Position numbers and translations under genes: made by a program. Shown in pieces: positions 37,183 through 47,477 of a stretch of 64,000 nt of DNA. The stretch is from NCBI GenBank assembly GCA_946811695.1, contig OX328126.1, forward strand, positions 82,162,467 through 82,226,466, in the 5' to 3' direction. Positions within the stretch are counted from its first letter, which is position 1. Each line of letters opens with the position of its first letter. Source of the DNA: Gonocerus acuteangulatus (Eukaryota; Arthropoda; Insecta; Hemiptera; Coreidae). Under the pieces are notes generated by a model. The model was not told the origin of the DNA, searched no databases, and saw only the letters and a program-made list of their open reading frames with translations.

Positions 37183-38217
37183 ATGGCGAATCCAGAAGAA
37201 CTAATTACGAACCTGAAGGGCCAACTAGAGGAGGCTTTAAAGGCTAATCAGTTATTTAAGGAAGAACTAACAAAGTCCCGGGAGTCAGCACGAATGTCGG
37301 GGTCTATGGCGCCGAGGCGGGATATGTCCTTACAGGCGATGGTAGCACCTTGGTCAGGCGATGATTCTTCGGTCCCTGTCACTGACTACTTGAACGGACT
37401 GGAATTAGTAGCAGATAGTGGGCAATGGGAAGATAAAGATATGGCGCTCGTGGTCCGGATGCGCCTCAAGGGCTCAGCCGCGTCTTTTCTGGCGAGTCGT
37501 ACCGATTTACAAGGGCCCGGGGTGCCCTACGACACTATTAAGGTGGCTCTCTTGGAAAGGTTCAGGGAGGTTAGGCGTCACGAACAGTTTTTACTACAAT
37601 TGAGCAACATGAGGCAGGAAAAAGGGGAGGGGGTCAGAGCGTTTGCCGACCGCTGCCGTAAGCTAGGGGAAAAATCCTGTGGGGCATCAGGTTCCGAGGA
37701 GGAACGCAAGGGTGCAAGGAACCTTTTGGACAAAGTTGTCCTGTCAGCTTATTTGTCGGGGCTGAAGGGAGAGATAGGACAGCAAACCCGTCTTAGCTTC
37801 CCTTCTAATTTGCAAGGGGCTGTCGAAAGGGCCACTGCTATCGAGGAGGAGCTGGGCCGAGGAGAGTCGCAGCATTTTACGTGTAGAGAAGTGGTAGCTG
37901 TGGAATTTTGTGAGGAAGATGAACCTCTAGGACTTGAAGAAAAGGGAGTAGCCGTTGCAGCGAGCGAGCGAAAGGAAGCGTGTTTTAGGTGCGGAGTCAG
38001 GGGTCACTTCGCCCGTGACTGTCGAAGGGCATGGCAACCAGTTAGAGGTACAGGCCGTCAGAATATGCGGTGCTACCAGTGTAATGGGGTTGGTCATATA
38101 GCCAGAGAGTGCAAGGGCAACCAAGATCGGGGGGCAAGGGGGGAAAGTCCTAAAATTCAGGGGCGTTACCCAAATGCGAACGGCCGAGGGATGCCCCCTG
38201 CCCGAGGCCCACAATAG
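37183..38217 (+). CDS. gag: gypsy Gag polyprotein
   Basis: 344 residues from an ATG in good context. A short coiled region (about residues 3-30) is followed by a retrotransposon-gag capsid region (about 60-220, with LERFREVRRHEQFLLQLSNM) and two CCHC zinc knuckles near the C-terminus, CFRCGVRGHFARDC and CYQCNGVGHIAREC, for genomic RNA binding. It ends at TAG 38215-38217, while the pol frame is already open from 38154, one base back, so Gag-Pol is probably made by -1 frameshifting in the 64-nt overlap. Confidence 0.93.
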   Translation: MANPEELITNLKGQLEEALKANQLFKEELTKSRESARMSGSMAPRRDMSLQAMVAPWSGDDSSVPVTDYLNGLELVADSGQWEDKDMALVVRMRLKGSAASFLASRTDLQGPGVPYDTIKVALLERFREVRRHEQFLLQLSNMRQEKGEGVRAFADRCRKLGEKSCGASGSEEERKGARNLLDKVVLSAYLSGLKGEIGQQTRLSFPSNLQGAVERATAIEEELGRGESQHFTCREVVAVEFCEEDEPLGLEEKGVAVAASERKEACFRCGVRGHFARDCRRAWQPVRGTGRQNMRCYQCNGVGHIARECKGNQDRGARGESPKIQGRYPNANGRGMPPARGPQ

Positions 38218-38261
38218 ATCGGGGGGACAAGCGTATAAATGACCTACGAAAAACTTGCGGG

Positions 38262-41200
38262 GTGCCCCGCCTTATTATCCCAGTAAAGGTAAATGGGCAA
38301 GACTTGGAGATGATGGTAGATACGGGAGCGGACATCACAGTTCTTAATCGGCCTGCGCCGGGGGCGGGGCTTCAGCCAGTTTCTTTTAAGGTCCGCGGTG
38401 TAACAGACCATTTATTGCCGCTGGAAGGGGAACAAGTCGTGGACATTGAACTCCCAGGGTTTTCTTTCCGACACAGGGTCGCCGTAGCCCGGGTGCTCCC
38501 CTCGGGAGGGGGAATCCTCGGTCGAGACTTGCTAGGCCGCGTTGGAGCAAGAATAAGTATAGGTGGGAGGAATTACGACTTGGGGACCCTTACCACTTCT
38601 CTTGGGGTGACTTCGACAGAGACGGTAACCGAGGCTCAAAGTGAAGAAAGAGACAGGAAGTGGATCGAGGGGGTCGTGGCTAGGACCCGTATCTTGGAAG
38701 AGAAGTGGTCTTGCCCCGGTTCAGGAGTTAGTTCGTCAAACATTGTCAGTGCTGCCGGATCCGCAGGGGGTTGTACCGTTAGCCAGAAGAGTAGCTCCGG
38801 AGACGCTCATACAATAAGTAATGGCTCCGGGCGCAAAGCACGCCGGAGGGAACGGAAATCTCCTTATGTCAGATTGTGCCAGGAGGTATCCCTTCCGGCT
38901 TATTCTGAGGCGACAGTGGCTGTTCGAGTGCCTGCGGCCATAAGGCGGGGTAATATTTTAATTGAGCCACTAGAAGGGCTTACATCTGGAGTGCGCACAG
39001 GGCGTAGCGTGAGTGAGGTCGTGGAGGGATCCGCGTGGATACAGGTGGTTAATCTCAGTGGAGGGTCAGTCGTACTACGTCGTGACTCCCCTCTTGGTAG
39101 GGTTGAGGAAGGTAATTGGTCACTGGCAGAAGGTCAAGGTGAGTCCCCCACCAAAGCGAAACAAACCGTAAAGACAGGGTCGGACCTACAGGAGAAGCTC
39201 CGACACCTCCCCGTGGTAGAAAAGAAGCCCTTGTTGGAGCTTCTTTCTCGCTTCCAGGATCTCTTCGAAGAGCCCAGAGGGGAAGGTTGCGCGCTACCCG
39301 TCCAACATCGGATAGTTACGGGTAATGCCCGGCCTGTGGTGAAGAGACCGTATAGGGTCCCGTACGCGGAGAAAGCCGTGGTGGCGGAGCAGCTGAATTC
39401 TATGCTGGAAAGGGGTATAATTACGCCCTCCACTAGTCCTTGGCAGGCTCCAGTTGTACTAGTAAAAAAGAAATCGCCGGATGGGGAGGTGCGATATCGG
39501 TTTTGCACTGATTTCCGGGGGCTTAATGCCGTTACTCGGGTGGACACATACCCTCTACCCCTGATTCAGGAAACACTAGAACAGCTCGGCAATTGCCGGT
39601 ACTTTAGCACACTGGACTTAGCCAGTGGATACCATCAAATCCCCATAGCCCCGGAAGACCAGGAGAAGACAGCGTTCACCACCGAGGGAGGCCATTTCGA
39701 GTACAGGAAAATGGCTTTCGGATTGGCAGGGGCTCCGGCTACCTTCCAAAGGTTGATGGAACAGCTATTAGGTCGTCTAAAGGGTACCGGCTGTTTTGTA
39801 TATCTCGATGACGTAGTGGTGTACAGCGCCACACTCGGTGAGCATATCGCCCGGCTGGAGGAAGTATTTAACTTACTTCGCGGGGCGAATTTAAAGGTCA
39901 ACCTACGAAAGTGTACATTCGCGGCCAAGGAGGTCATGTACTTAGGGCATGTGGTGACTGACAGTGGAGTCAAACCCGACCCTGGAAAGGTGGAAGCAGT
40001 AAAAACCTTTCCGAAACCACGGAATGCACGCGAGGTACGTAGCTTCCTCGGTTTAGCGAGCTACTATCGCCGTTTTATCCCGGAGTTCGCAAGTAGGGCG
40101 AAAGCCCTTACTGAGCTAACAAAGACTCGAGCTACTTTTGTCTGGGAGCCTGCGCAGGAGAAATCATTCGCGGACCTGAAGGAGGCCTTGACCTCCGACC
40201 TCCTACTAGTGTATCCGGACTTCCGAGACCCCTTCGTGCTCTCTACGGACGCTTCCGGAGTAGCTCTTGGGGCTGTGTTGTCTCAAGTGCAGGGAGGCGT
40301 CGAGAGGCCCATTTGCTATGCCAGCAGGCAATTGAAGGGGCCGGAATGTAACTACTCTGCCACGGAACGAGAGTTGTTGGCGGTCGTTTGGGCGACAAAG
40401 CTCTTTCGATGTTACTTGCTTGGGCGAAAATTTAAGTTAATTACCGACCATGCTGCTCTTAAATGGATGCTAAGTCTGAGGGACCCCTCTTCTCGGCTGA
40501 CTCGATGGGCCTTGCGCCTTGAGGAATTCGAATATGTCGTTGAACACAAGCCCGGAGTGAATCATAAAAATGCAGACGCGCTAAGCCGCTCCGTTGCTGA
40601 GATACGGACCCGGTACCCCCTCACCCGGAGCCACATCCGGAGGGCCCAAGAGCAAGATGGCTGGTGCCAGAAGCTGGCAAGGGAGGGCGGTAGTGTCAGG
40701 GCCGATGCAGAAGGATTGTGGTACTGGGCTGTTGATCTCGAAGGGAGTGATTGGCGTCTCCTAGTTCCGGAGTCGCTTAGGCTAAAGATCCTCGAATACC
40801 ACCATTCGAAGCCATGGGCGGGACACCCGGGTATAGAACGCACGCTTGCCAACTTAAGGGGGTCCTTTTATTGGCCCTCTATGGAGAAGGATGCACGGAA
40901 CTTCGTTGAGAGCTGCCATAGGTGTGCTCAGCGAAAGAGCCCACCAGGCCTGAAGGTGCCTCTGGAAGTGCCGTATGTGGCCAGTGGCCCATTCGAGCAG
41001 GTGTCATTAGATATTTTTGGCCCTCTACCAAGGTCAAGGAGAGGGCATAGATATCTACTGACTTTTATCGACAATTTTACGAGGTACGCCAAAGCAATCC
41101 CTATAAAGGAGCAGACCGCTCAAGAGACGGCCGTAGCCTTTGTGGAGAATATTGTGACGAGACATGGTGTGCCAAAGAGGCTGCTCACTGACCAAGGGAG

Positions 41201-42455
41201 AAACTTTGTTTCTTCTCTCTTCAAGGAAGTATGCAGAGCTCTTGGGATAAAAAAGCTGCAGACTACAGCCTATCATCCGGAGTGCAATGGCATGGTAGAA
41301 CGCCTCCATCGCACGATCACGGATTCGATCACACATTTTGTGCGGCGGGATGGTAGAGATTGGGACCGTTGGGTCCCGTATGCAGTTATGGCGTACCGAG
41401 CCATCCCCCACTCCTCGACTGGGTACTCCCCCAATTACCTACTTTTAGGACGGGAGTTAGTCACCCCTTTCGACTGCGATCTAGGGCCTAGCTTGAACCA
41501 GGAGGACAGAGATAGGCTCTTACCGGAAGATCATGTGATACAGCTACGGAAGCGGCTTTCGGAAGCATACCGAGAGGCGCTGGTACGATCCGAGCGATGT
41601 TATCAACGTCGAACAGCCTTCGTAAACTCTCGGAGGAAAGAGCGCGAGCTAGCAGCGGGTGACTGGGTGTACTTAAATGTGCCAGCGGTCAAACCGGGTC
41701 ACTGTCCGAAGTTCCACCGTCCATGGACGGGGCCGCATCAAGTCACCCGTGTACTCTCCCGGGTTAATTATGAGGTCGAGCTGTCTACCGGGGCGCGAGC
41801 AGTTGTGCACATCAACCGCCTTAAGAAGGCCGCGACTAAGGGGAATATGGATCCGGAGAGAGAGGAGGCTGAAACGACTAATAGGTCGTACCGCGAAGAG
41901 CAGGACGAGGAAGAGGCAAACGACGAGTGGTCTTGGGCGATGGAGCCAGGGCGTCCATATGACTTGAATTACCAGACGCCAGACCGGGCTGGTGACGCGG
42001 AAGAAGGGGAAAGCGAGGCAAGGGCGACCGATCATTCTGACTGTCCCGTGAGTGCGGGGGCATCCCCTTCGTGTCCAGATCCTAGTTGTCCTCTCGGCGG
42101 CCAGTTTTCGTCGCCACCTTCGGAAACGACTACCCCCGATGAGGTCCTATCCGACTCAGCCCCTGAGGGAGAAGTAGGTCAAGAGGAGGAAGCCGAACGG
42201 AGCGGTTCACCCCAGCCTATAGGACGGGAGGAGGGCGCAAATGAGGGGGGGAGGCACCGCGAAAGATCCAGACGTTTATACGGCCGACGGGGCGTAGACT
42301 CCCAACCTTCGAGTGAGCGTCGTTCCTCCTCTAGTTCTCCGAGCAACGACCCCAAGGATGCGACCTGGACGCCAGGAGGGCGGGAACAGGGACCCCGGCC
42401 ACGATCACCATATTCCCTCCGGAGGAGAGGCGTTCAGAGACCTAACGATGAGTAG
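38262..42455 (+). CDS. pol: gypsy Pol polyprotein (protease, RT, RNase H, integrase)
   Basis: 1397 residues if counted from the GTG at 38262, but there is no ATG; the frame is open from 38154 inside gag, so it is translated as a fusion. Aspartic protease with VDTGADITVL (Asp at about 20); RT with YLDDVVVYS (Asp pair at about 516-517); RNase H with STDASGVALGAVLSQ (Asp about 663); integrase zinc-binding HHCC (from His about 847, ending CHRCAQRK) and catalytic D917, D977, E1013 with the D-35-E spacing. No chromodomain; a long acidic, Ser/Pro-rich tail of about 200 residues follows the integrase. All catalytic residues are present and there are no stops. Confidence 0.95.
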   Translation: MPRLIIPVKVNGQDLEMMVDTGADITVLNRPAPGAGLQPVSFKVRGVTDHLLPLEGEQVVDIELPGFSFRHRVAVARVLPSGGGILGRDLLGRVGARISIGGRNYDLGTLTTSLGVTSTETVTEAQSEERDRKWIEGVVARTRILEEKWSCPGSGVSSSNIVSAAGSAGGCTVSQKSSSGDAHTISNGSGRKARRRERKSPYVRLCQEVSLPAYSEATVAVRVPAAIRRGNILIEPLEGLTSGVRTGRSVSEVVEGSAWIQVVNLSGGSVVLRRDSPLGRVEEGNWSLAEGQGESPTKAKQTVKTGSDLQEKLRHLPVVEKKPLLELLSRFQDLFEEPRGEGCALPVQHRIVTGNARPVVKRPYRVPYAEKAVVAEQLNSMLERGIITPSTSPWQAPVVLVKKKSPDGEVRYRFCTDFRGLNAVTRVDTYPLPLIQETLEQLGNCRYFSTLDLASGYHQIPIAPEDQEKTAFTTEGGHFEYRKMAFGLAGAPATFQRLMEQLLGRLKGTGCFVYLDDVVVYSATLGEHIARLEEVFNLLRGANLKVNLRKCTFAAKEVMYLGHVVTDSGVKPDPGKVEAVKTFPKPRNAREVRSFLGLASYYRRFIPEFASRAKALTELTKTRATFVWEPAQEKSFADLKEALTSDLLLVYPDFRDPFVLSTDASGVALGAVLSQVQGGVERPICYASRQLKGPECNYSATERELLAVVWATKLFRCYLLGRKFKLITDHAALKWMLSLRDPSSRLTRWALRLEEFEYVVEHKPGVNHKNADALSRSVAEIRTRYPLTRSHIRRAQEQDGWCQKLAREGGSVRADAEGLWYWAVDLEGSDWRLLVPESLRLKILEYHHSKPWAGHPGIERTLANLRGSFYWPSMEKDARNFVESCHRCAQRKSPPGLKVPLEVPYVASGPFEQVSLDIFGPLPRSRRGHRYLLTFIDNFTRYAKAIPIKEQTAQETAVAFVENIVTRHGVPKRLLTDQGRNFVSSLFKEVCRALGIKKLQTTAYHPECNGMVERLHRTITDSITHFVRRDGRDWDRWVPYAVMAYRAIPHSSTGYSPNYLLLGRELVTPFDCDLGPSLNQEDRDRLLPEDHVIQLRKRLSEAYREALVRSERCYQRRTAFVNSRRKERELAAGDWVYLNVPAVKPGHCPKFHRPWTGPHQVTRVLSRVNYEVELSTGARAVVHINRLKKAATKGNMDPEREEAETTNRSYREEQDEEEANDEWSWAMEPGRPYDLNYQTPDRAGDAEEGESEARATDHSDCPVSAGASPSCPDPSCPLGGQFSSPPSETTTPDEVLSDSAPEGEVGQEEEAERSGSPQPIGREEGANEGGRHRERSRRLYGRRGVDSQPSSERRSSSSSPSNDPKDATWTPGGREQGPRPRSPYSLRRRGVQRPNDE

Positions 42456-43269
42456 ACGTGGGACGCGGATCTTTGGGGTGATAAAAAGGGTGTTCCGGGA
42501 AGAAGGCCGTCACATGAGGGTGTTGCAGGGTAATCCCACGGCTATTGGACACCAACCCTCCCTATCCTTACCCTTTTCCTCCTCTTTGAGAAGCTTGGGA
42601 CTGGGCTTCACCGAGTATTTGGTGAAACTTAGGAGAGTAATGTTAGGAGTAGAGGGGTTGATAGATGGAAGGTTCAATAGAGAGCTGGTAAGCCCCCAGG
42701 AATTAATAAGTGTTTTGGCAGGTATTGCGGAGGCTAGCCCAGCAGATTTGGCACTATTGACCCAAGATGGCCGGCTCCATGAGCAAGTATACTACGCCGC
42801 AGCAACGGTCCAGGTTATAGCGAGCGCAGATGGGGTACTAGCCTTCATTGATCTGCCTCTGATGCCATTGGAACAACGAATGAAAATGGAGAGGCGCCCG
42901 GTCCAAGAACTATCTGCAAGGCTTTTGGTAGAAACGAGACACCAAGGAAGCTACCTCTTCGTTAGTCAAGAGCGGACTGCTCAGTCCGTGCTACAAGAAA
43001 GAGGCTTTGCGGGTGTCGACAAAGTCAAGTATGGCTTTCCTACAACCGTCCCTCTCCACAATGGCGACGTTCCACCCTGCGTGTTTGCCAGCTTGGAGCA
43101 ACCTTTATCAAGAATTGGCCACAAGGGAGAGCTCCATGAGATTCTGGACCTGGGGAGGTGCATCTACTGCAACTACTTGTGTGGCAGCTATTATAGTCGG
43201 GGTGGCGGTGAGGAGGTACTTCAAGAAGAACCAGTCTGTGCGAAATGTGGAAACGGCAGCAAGAACTGA
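42448..43269 (+). CDS. gypsy third ORF, possibly env-like remnant
   Basis: The frame begins with ATG at 42448 inside the last codons of pol (atgagtag overlap) and gives 273 residues. No clear signal peptide. Residues resembling FNRELVSPQELISVL and a later IDLPLMPLEQRM are reminiscent of the C-terminal half of F-type Env proteins of insect gypsy elements; this is from memory and weak. It ends with Cys pairs (CIYCNYLC, CAKCGN). A hydrophobic stretch followed by RRYFKK lies in another frame at about 43165-43235, so the anchor may have been separated by a frameshift. The product may instead be an accessory protein. Confidence 0.45.
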   Translation: MSRRGTRIFGVIKRVFREEGRHMRVLQGNPTAIGHQPSLSLPFSSSLRSLGLGFTEYLVKLRRVMLGVEGLIDGRFNRELVSPQELISVLAGIAEASPADLALLTQDGRLHEQVYYAAATVQVIASADGVLAFIDLPLMPLEQRMKMERRPVQELSARLLVETRHQGSYLFVSQERTAQSVLQERGFAGVDKVKYGFPTTVPLHNGDVPPCVFASLEQPLSRIGHKGELHEILDLGRCIYCNYLCGSYYSRGGGEEVLQEEPVCAKCGNGSKN

Positions 43270-43391
43270 GTGCGCCGGGGTGAGGATCTTTCGCCCGGAC
43301 GATGCTTCACTTACAGTGTAGTGATAGTGCTGTGTAGTGACTTGGAAAGTATTTATCAGAAGATAAAATACTTTAGTGAATTAGGGGGTAA

Positions 43392-43849
43392 TGTAACCAT
43401 AGTTATAGGAGTAGTTGTAGAATATTTTGTAGTTGTATGTCTTTGTTTGTAGAATGCTTGTAGTGTGTAAATATTTGGTGATAGCCATAGATAGTGGACT
43501 GCCCTGCTATCTATGGGATATAGGAACTAGCTGCCCAGGCCTAGGAGGAGAGGGGGGTCCTAGACAATAGGAGGGCAGTGTCATCTGGACCAGATAAGCA
43601 GGCAGATCTTGTGACCGGTGGACTGGCGAAGAAGAGATGCAGACCCTTGGTAAGTCTCTGCTACCACTTGCCAACTCTTATTAGGCCTGGGCACAGTTCA
43701 AGTTTTGAAAGGGCTATTAAAAATTAAAGGGGTACTAATATTAAATAATAAAAATAAGTTTCATCATGCTAAACCTATTTCATTTAGCCTTTCCTTTTTT
43801 TTTTATTATTTCATTTATTTTTCCTGCTCCTGGTTTCCTACATGTTACA
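43392..43849 (+). repeat. gypsy 3' LTR
   Basis: 458 bp, same as the 5' LTR except for one extra T in the T-run. Preceded by a weak polypurine tract agggggtaa. Confidence 0.96.
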
Positions 43850-43853
43850 GTAG

Positions 43854-44290
43854 AATTTTTTTAAAAATTTTATCTGTTTCCGTTTTTTCAGTATTAATTT
43901 TCAAAGTATTGAAAAACCGCCTTTTTTTGGTCAACTGGAAAATGTTAATTCCTTGAGTTCTATTTTAGCTAGAACAGTCAGCATAGTCTCATTGTTTAAC
44001 TAATTAAATTGACTTTAATTTGATATACAACAAGGCCAACTTGTTACAAATTTTACTTTTCAAAAAAAAATTTGAAAACTTGTACGTAACGGTTTTTGAA
44101 AAACTGTACTTTTAAAATTCTGAAAAAAATATATTTGAATCTTCAGTTCATTGACTACATATGCTGTTAGTTTCATCATGAGATGGGAACGGGATCATTT
44201 TAAACCATAATTTTGACTTGTCTTTGAGTCTAGACGTGGCCGTACTGGTGGAAGGTTATCCTCCTCAGGTTGAGGCTGTAAGTTTTACTT
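43854..44290. other. unassigned sequence right of the gypsy element
   Basis: Continuation of the pre-insertion locus after the gtag duplication. AT-rich, no gene recognised. Confidence 0.4.
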
Positions 44291-44404
44291 TTGTAACTTT
44301 TTTCCCTGAAGAGGCACCAATAAAGGTGTGAAACATGTAGGGACATAATAAAGTTAGTGAAACTGTATGGTGAAGTTTTTATTATTTGACCTTCTGCCTA
44401 CCAC
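44291..44404 (+). mobile_element. PLE 3' end fragment
   Basis: Carries the hammerhead-like motif (44306-44337), then catgtagggacataataaag and tatttgacct, matching the degenerate copy at 35170-35260 in direct orientation. No coding part attached. Confidence 0.55.
44306..44337 (+). ncRNA. PLE hammerhead-like stem-loop, divergent family
   Basis: CTGAAGA, G, stem GCACC/GGTGT (one wobble) around AATAAA, then GAAACATG. Same architecture as 30755-30789 but different stem bases, which is evidence for a conserved RNA fold. Confidence 0.45.
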
Positions 44405-44690
44405 AAATATATAAAAAAAAAAAATACAACAAACAAAATTTAAGAAAAATTCATTTTTTAAATAAATAAAAAAATACAAAATAAACATTTGGATTTTTAT
44501 ATAAAAATGTAGATATCGTTCACTTAAACCTGCTTAGGGTGTAGGACCCCCTCTACTTTAAATGAATGCTTCACATCGGCTGTCCATACTCCTTATTAAC
44601 TCAATATGTGATATTGAGGTAAAGAATCCAATTATTCTATTAGGTGAAATAATTTTTGCAAAACAAATAAACATGATCTTGTAAGGCAGT
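44405..44690. repeat. inverted repeat partner of 35534-35830
   Basis: See 35534-35830. Begins with an A-run at about 44413-44425 and ends around acatgatcttgtaagg. Confidence 0.8.
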
Positions 44691-44862
44691 TCTTCAATAC
44701 TTTGAAAATTAATACTAAAAAAACGGAAGATAAAAATTTTTAAAAAATTGTTTTTGGTTATTTCTTGTTAGAGTAACCAACCTACCAAATTTTATTAAAA
44801 TCCAAGAAGGTCGGGTTGTGACCCTTAGGGGTAGTGGCTTTTATTTTGAAAATAGAAAAGGC

Positions 44863-45108
44863 ATTAGCCCTGATCTGGCTAGAAAAGGTATTAGCCCTGA
44901 TCTGGCTAGAAAAGGTATTAGCCCTGATCTGGCTAGAATAGGTGATTAGCCCTGATCTGGCTAGAAAAGGTATTAGCCCTGATCTGGCTAGAAAAGGTAT
45001 TAGCCCTGATCTGGCTAGAAAAGGTATTAGCCCTGATCTGGCTAGAAAAGGTATTAGCCCTGATCTGGCTAGAAAAGGTATTAGCCCTGATCTGGCTAGA
45101 AAAGGATG
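44863..45108. repeat. 27-bp minisatellite, about nine copies
   Basis: Direct units of the form ggtattagccctgatctggc followed by tagaaaa, almost identical to each other, one with a small variation (taggtgatt) near 44939. On the minus strand it reads as a repeated ARSGLIPFL peptide, but the ORF has no other coding character. Units abut without spacers. Confidence 0.95.
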
Positions 45109-46280
45109 ATAACTAGTAGAAAATCTCAGCCAAAAATACATTGTTTTTTTTTTTTTTATAAATGGGCGTTCAAATTAAAATTATTATTACGAATGAATTA
45201 AAAGTATTCTAACGCTATTTCATTTGATCACCACCTAAAACAAACTTTTATGCTTTCATTTACATTAAATTTAAGCTTTAAGCAATTTTCAACTTAATGC
45301 AGCCCTATTTACTACATAGCAGCCAAGGAATTTGCATCTATTTGAGGCGCCGACTTTCAAAAAAGGATATGTCCAAATCGTAAAACTATTTAGGGGACAT
45401 AAAAAACCTCTAAGCTAGTATAATTCCTTTAGGAAATTAATATGTACGAAGCCACATTAATTTCCTTATTTTTAATGAGATTTAATGAATTTGCAACAAA
45501 AAGGTTTTTGATGTAAGGAAATAAAAATGTTTTTAGAAAAGAAATTAATTTGATGACAAAATGGACCCATTTTGAAAGTCATGGCCTCGCTTCTTATTTA
45601 CCTTAAAATTACTTTTATAAAACGAAGTAATCATATTTAGGATAGATATTAAATTATTTCTATTATTATAACCTAACAATTTTAGTTTTTTTTTTTTTTT
45701 TTTTTTTTTAGAATAAAGCTATCAGGCAAATATAGAGACACTCAAGTTTGCCTGATAGCTAGGTTCCTTCCAAAGGGTTATAATAAAAAAGAATACCAAT
45801 GAAAAAAATTGCAAAGAAGGGATGGCTTTCAGAAATTAATGAAAACATTTTAGTATACTTGTCCTAAGATAAATACATAATACAGCGTAACATCTGCTGA
45901 ACATTTGAAGCCTTTGTACACGGCAGAGGTGGGCAACATTTTAACAATAAAAAAATCAACGATGTAATGTATTTAAAATAATTTGAAATATTATTTTTTT
46001 AAAAAAATATTTGAAATGAACATACTTCAAAATACTTCATTTCAAATAAAAAGATTTCAAAATAATCTATTTGATGTAAACTTATTTGAGATCATTTAAT
46101 TTGAACGTCCTAAAATTCTTTGTTCATAATAAATGGATGTAAAAATTTAACAAAATTCAATTTGAAATAATCTTATTTAAAATAGATAAATAAAAGAAAA
46201 TCACATTAAATTCTTAGATAAAAAATTTATTACTATGAATAATAATATTAAATACCAGCTGATTCTCTTCAAATTCTATA
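45109..46280. other. unassigned AT-rich region with hairpin
   Basis: No gene seen. T-runs at about 45143 and 45687-45709. A perfect 14-bp hairpin, agctatcaggcaaa (45717-45730) with its inverse at 45747-45760, has a 16-nt loop. Repetitive TTTGAAATA-like words occur at 45960-46180. Confidence 0.5.
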
Positions 46281-46966
46281 CAGGGTTCCCACAGAGTTTT
46301 GGAAATAGAATTCCCTGACCTCCAAGATAGTGTTATTTGATAGTAATCGAGAAATTCGGTTTAGGGTGTACAGTACAACAAACCCCAGTATTTTTCAGTT
46401 TGTTTAGGATTATCAACGGTTGTGGAAAACTTGGAGTTAAGATTTTACTAGACAAATAATATGCGTTTTTCTATAAGGGTAGGAAGAAAATAGAACGATA
46501 GAAGAGGAAGAGCAGAAGAAAACATGAATCGTTCTTTGTTTCACCTCCTCCATCCCCTACTAGTCAAATCCATCCTCACCTTATAAGATATTTTGTTATT
46601 GATTTGGACATGTTTTTTTATATTTTTTTTAATTAAAGAGTTTTTTCTTTATTTACTGACTATTGCCATACATGGTAAAAATACAGGTGCGTCTGACTCT
46701 CTGGACCCTTTCGACCTGCTAAGGGACTATTTTTGATGATTCATGTTTTTATGATTCTTCACACAACCCTCCCAACCTTCCACAAGTTACAGAGGCCAAA
46801 ATATTCCAAATAAGACAGTGAGAGAAAGAGAAGATTTGGAAAAATATAAACATTCAATGCAATCGAATTTCCCCTTCTTTCTGTTCCCGCCTTTAAAAAA
46901 ATTGAATGAAATTTTGAATTTCCCTAACTTTTTTCATAATTTAAATCCCCTGCCTGTGGGAACCCT
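46281..46966. mobile_element. MITE-like element with short inverted ends
   Basis: Starts cagggttcccacag and ends ctgtgggaaccct, giving a terminal inverted repeat of about 13 bp in a 686-bp element. The flanks share tata but no clean 8-bp duplication is visible. CAGGGTTCCCAC ends are common in hAT-type MITEs. No transposase. Confidence 0.5.
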
Positions 46967-47477
46967 ATATACAACACTAGCTGACTCAGCCACTTATTGC
47001 TATGGCTCAGTACCTAATAGATTTAATGGTAAATGTGAATACGAGGGTCCTGGGCATCGATTTTTTTTATATGTTGCACTCTCTAAAAAAAAAAAACTCG
47101 CTCTTAACTAGGAAAGAAGTTATGAAGCACTAAAGTTCTTCATATGATTATACCAGTCATAATTTCTGTTGAATTGTTACGAAACTCTTTATGCTTCCCG
47201 GCTATCTAATAAGAAAGAAGTTTTGTGGAAATGAACTAAATCGGGCTATTGGAAGGGGGGGGGTGTTACTTTGTACTATGCTTGAATTCTCCCGCCGTGA
47301 AGTAAAAGTTTTCAATATTTTAATCAAGAATTTTAGGGTTTCGCTGGAATACCGGGGAGAAAGAAAATACACACTTCTATACCGATATTAACTAGCCCTT
47401 ATCCTACACCCTCAGCCCAGCCACTCAAGTAAGTGTTGAAGGAGCCTTTTCAACCCTAAAGTATATATTAAATGATT
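46967..47477. other. unassigned sequence
   Basis: No gene or repeat recognised; short G-run near 47258. Confidence 0.4.

Larger units (their letters stand above)
36413..43849 (+). mobile_element. Ty3/gypsy LTR retrotransposon, complete and recent
   Basis: 7.4 kb provirus: LTR (457 bp), primer site region, gag, pol, a third ORF, short G-rich tract (43383-43388), LTR (458 bp). A 4-bp target duplication gtag lies at 36409-36412 and 43850-43853. The LTRs begin TG and end CA and differ, as far as I can read, only in the length of one T-run (9 against 10). Order PR-RT-RNaseH-IN places it in Ty3/gypsy (Metaviridae). It is at higher GC than its surroundings. All main ORFs are open, so it may be active. 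Confidence 0.96.

Noticed and set aside
39134..39973. Minus-strand ORFs within gypsy pol
   Set aside because: Shadows of the pol frame.
42313..42447. Upstream GTG start for the third gypsy ORF
   Set aside because: Fully inside the pol tail; the ATG at 42448 at the pol stop is the more credible start.
44863..45108. CRISPR-like array
   Set aside because: Units are contiguous with no unique spacers, and the genome is eukaryotic.
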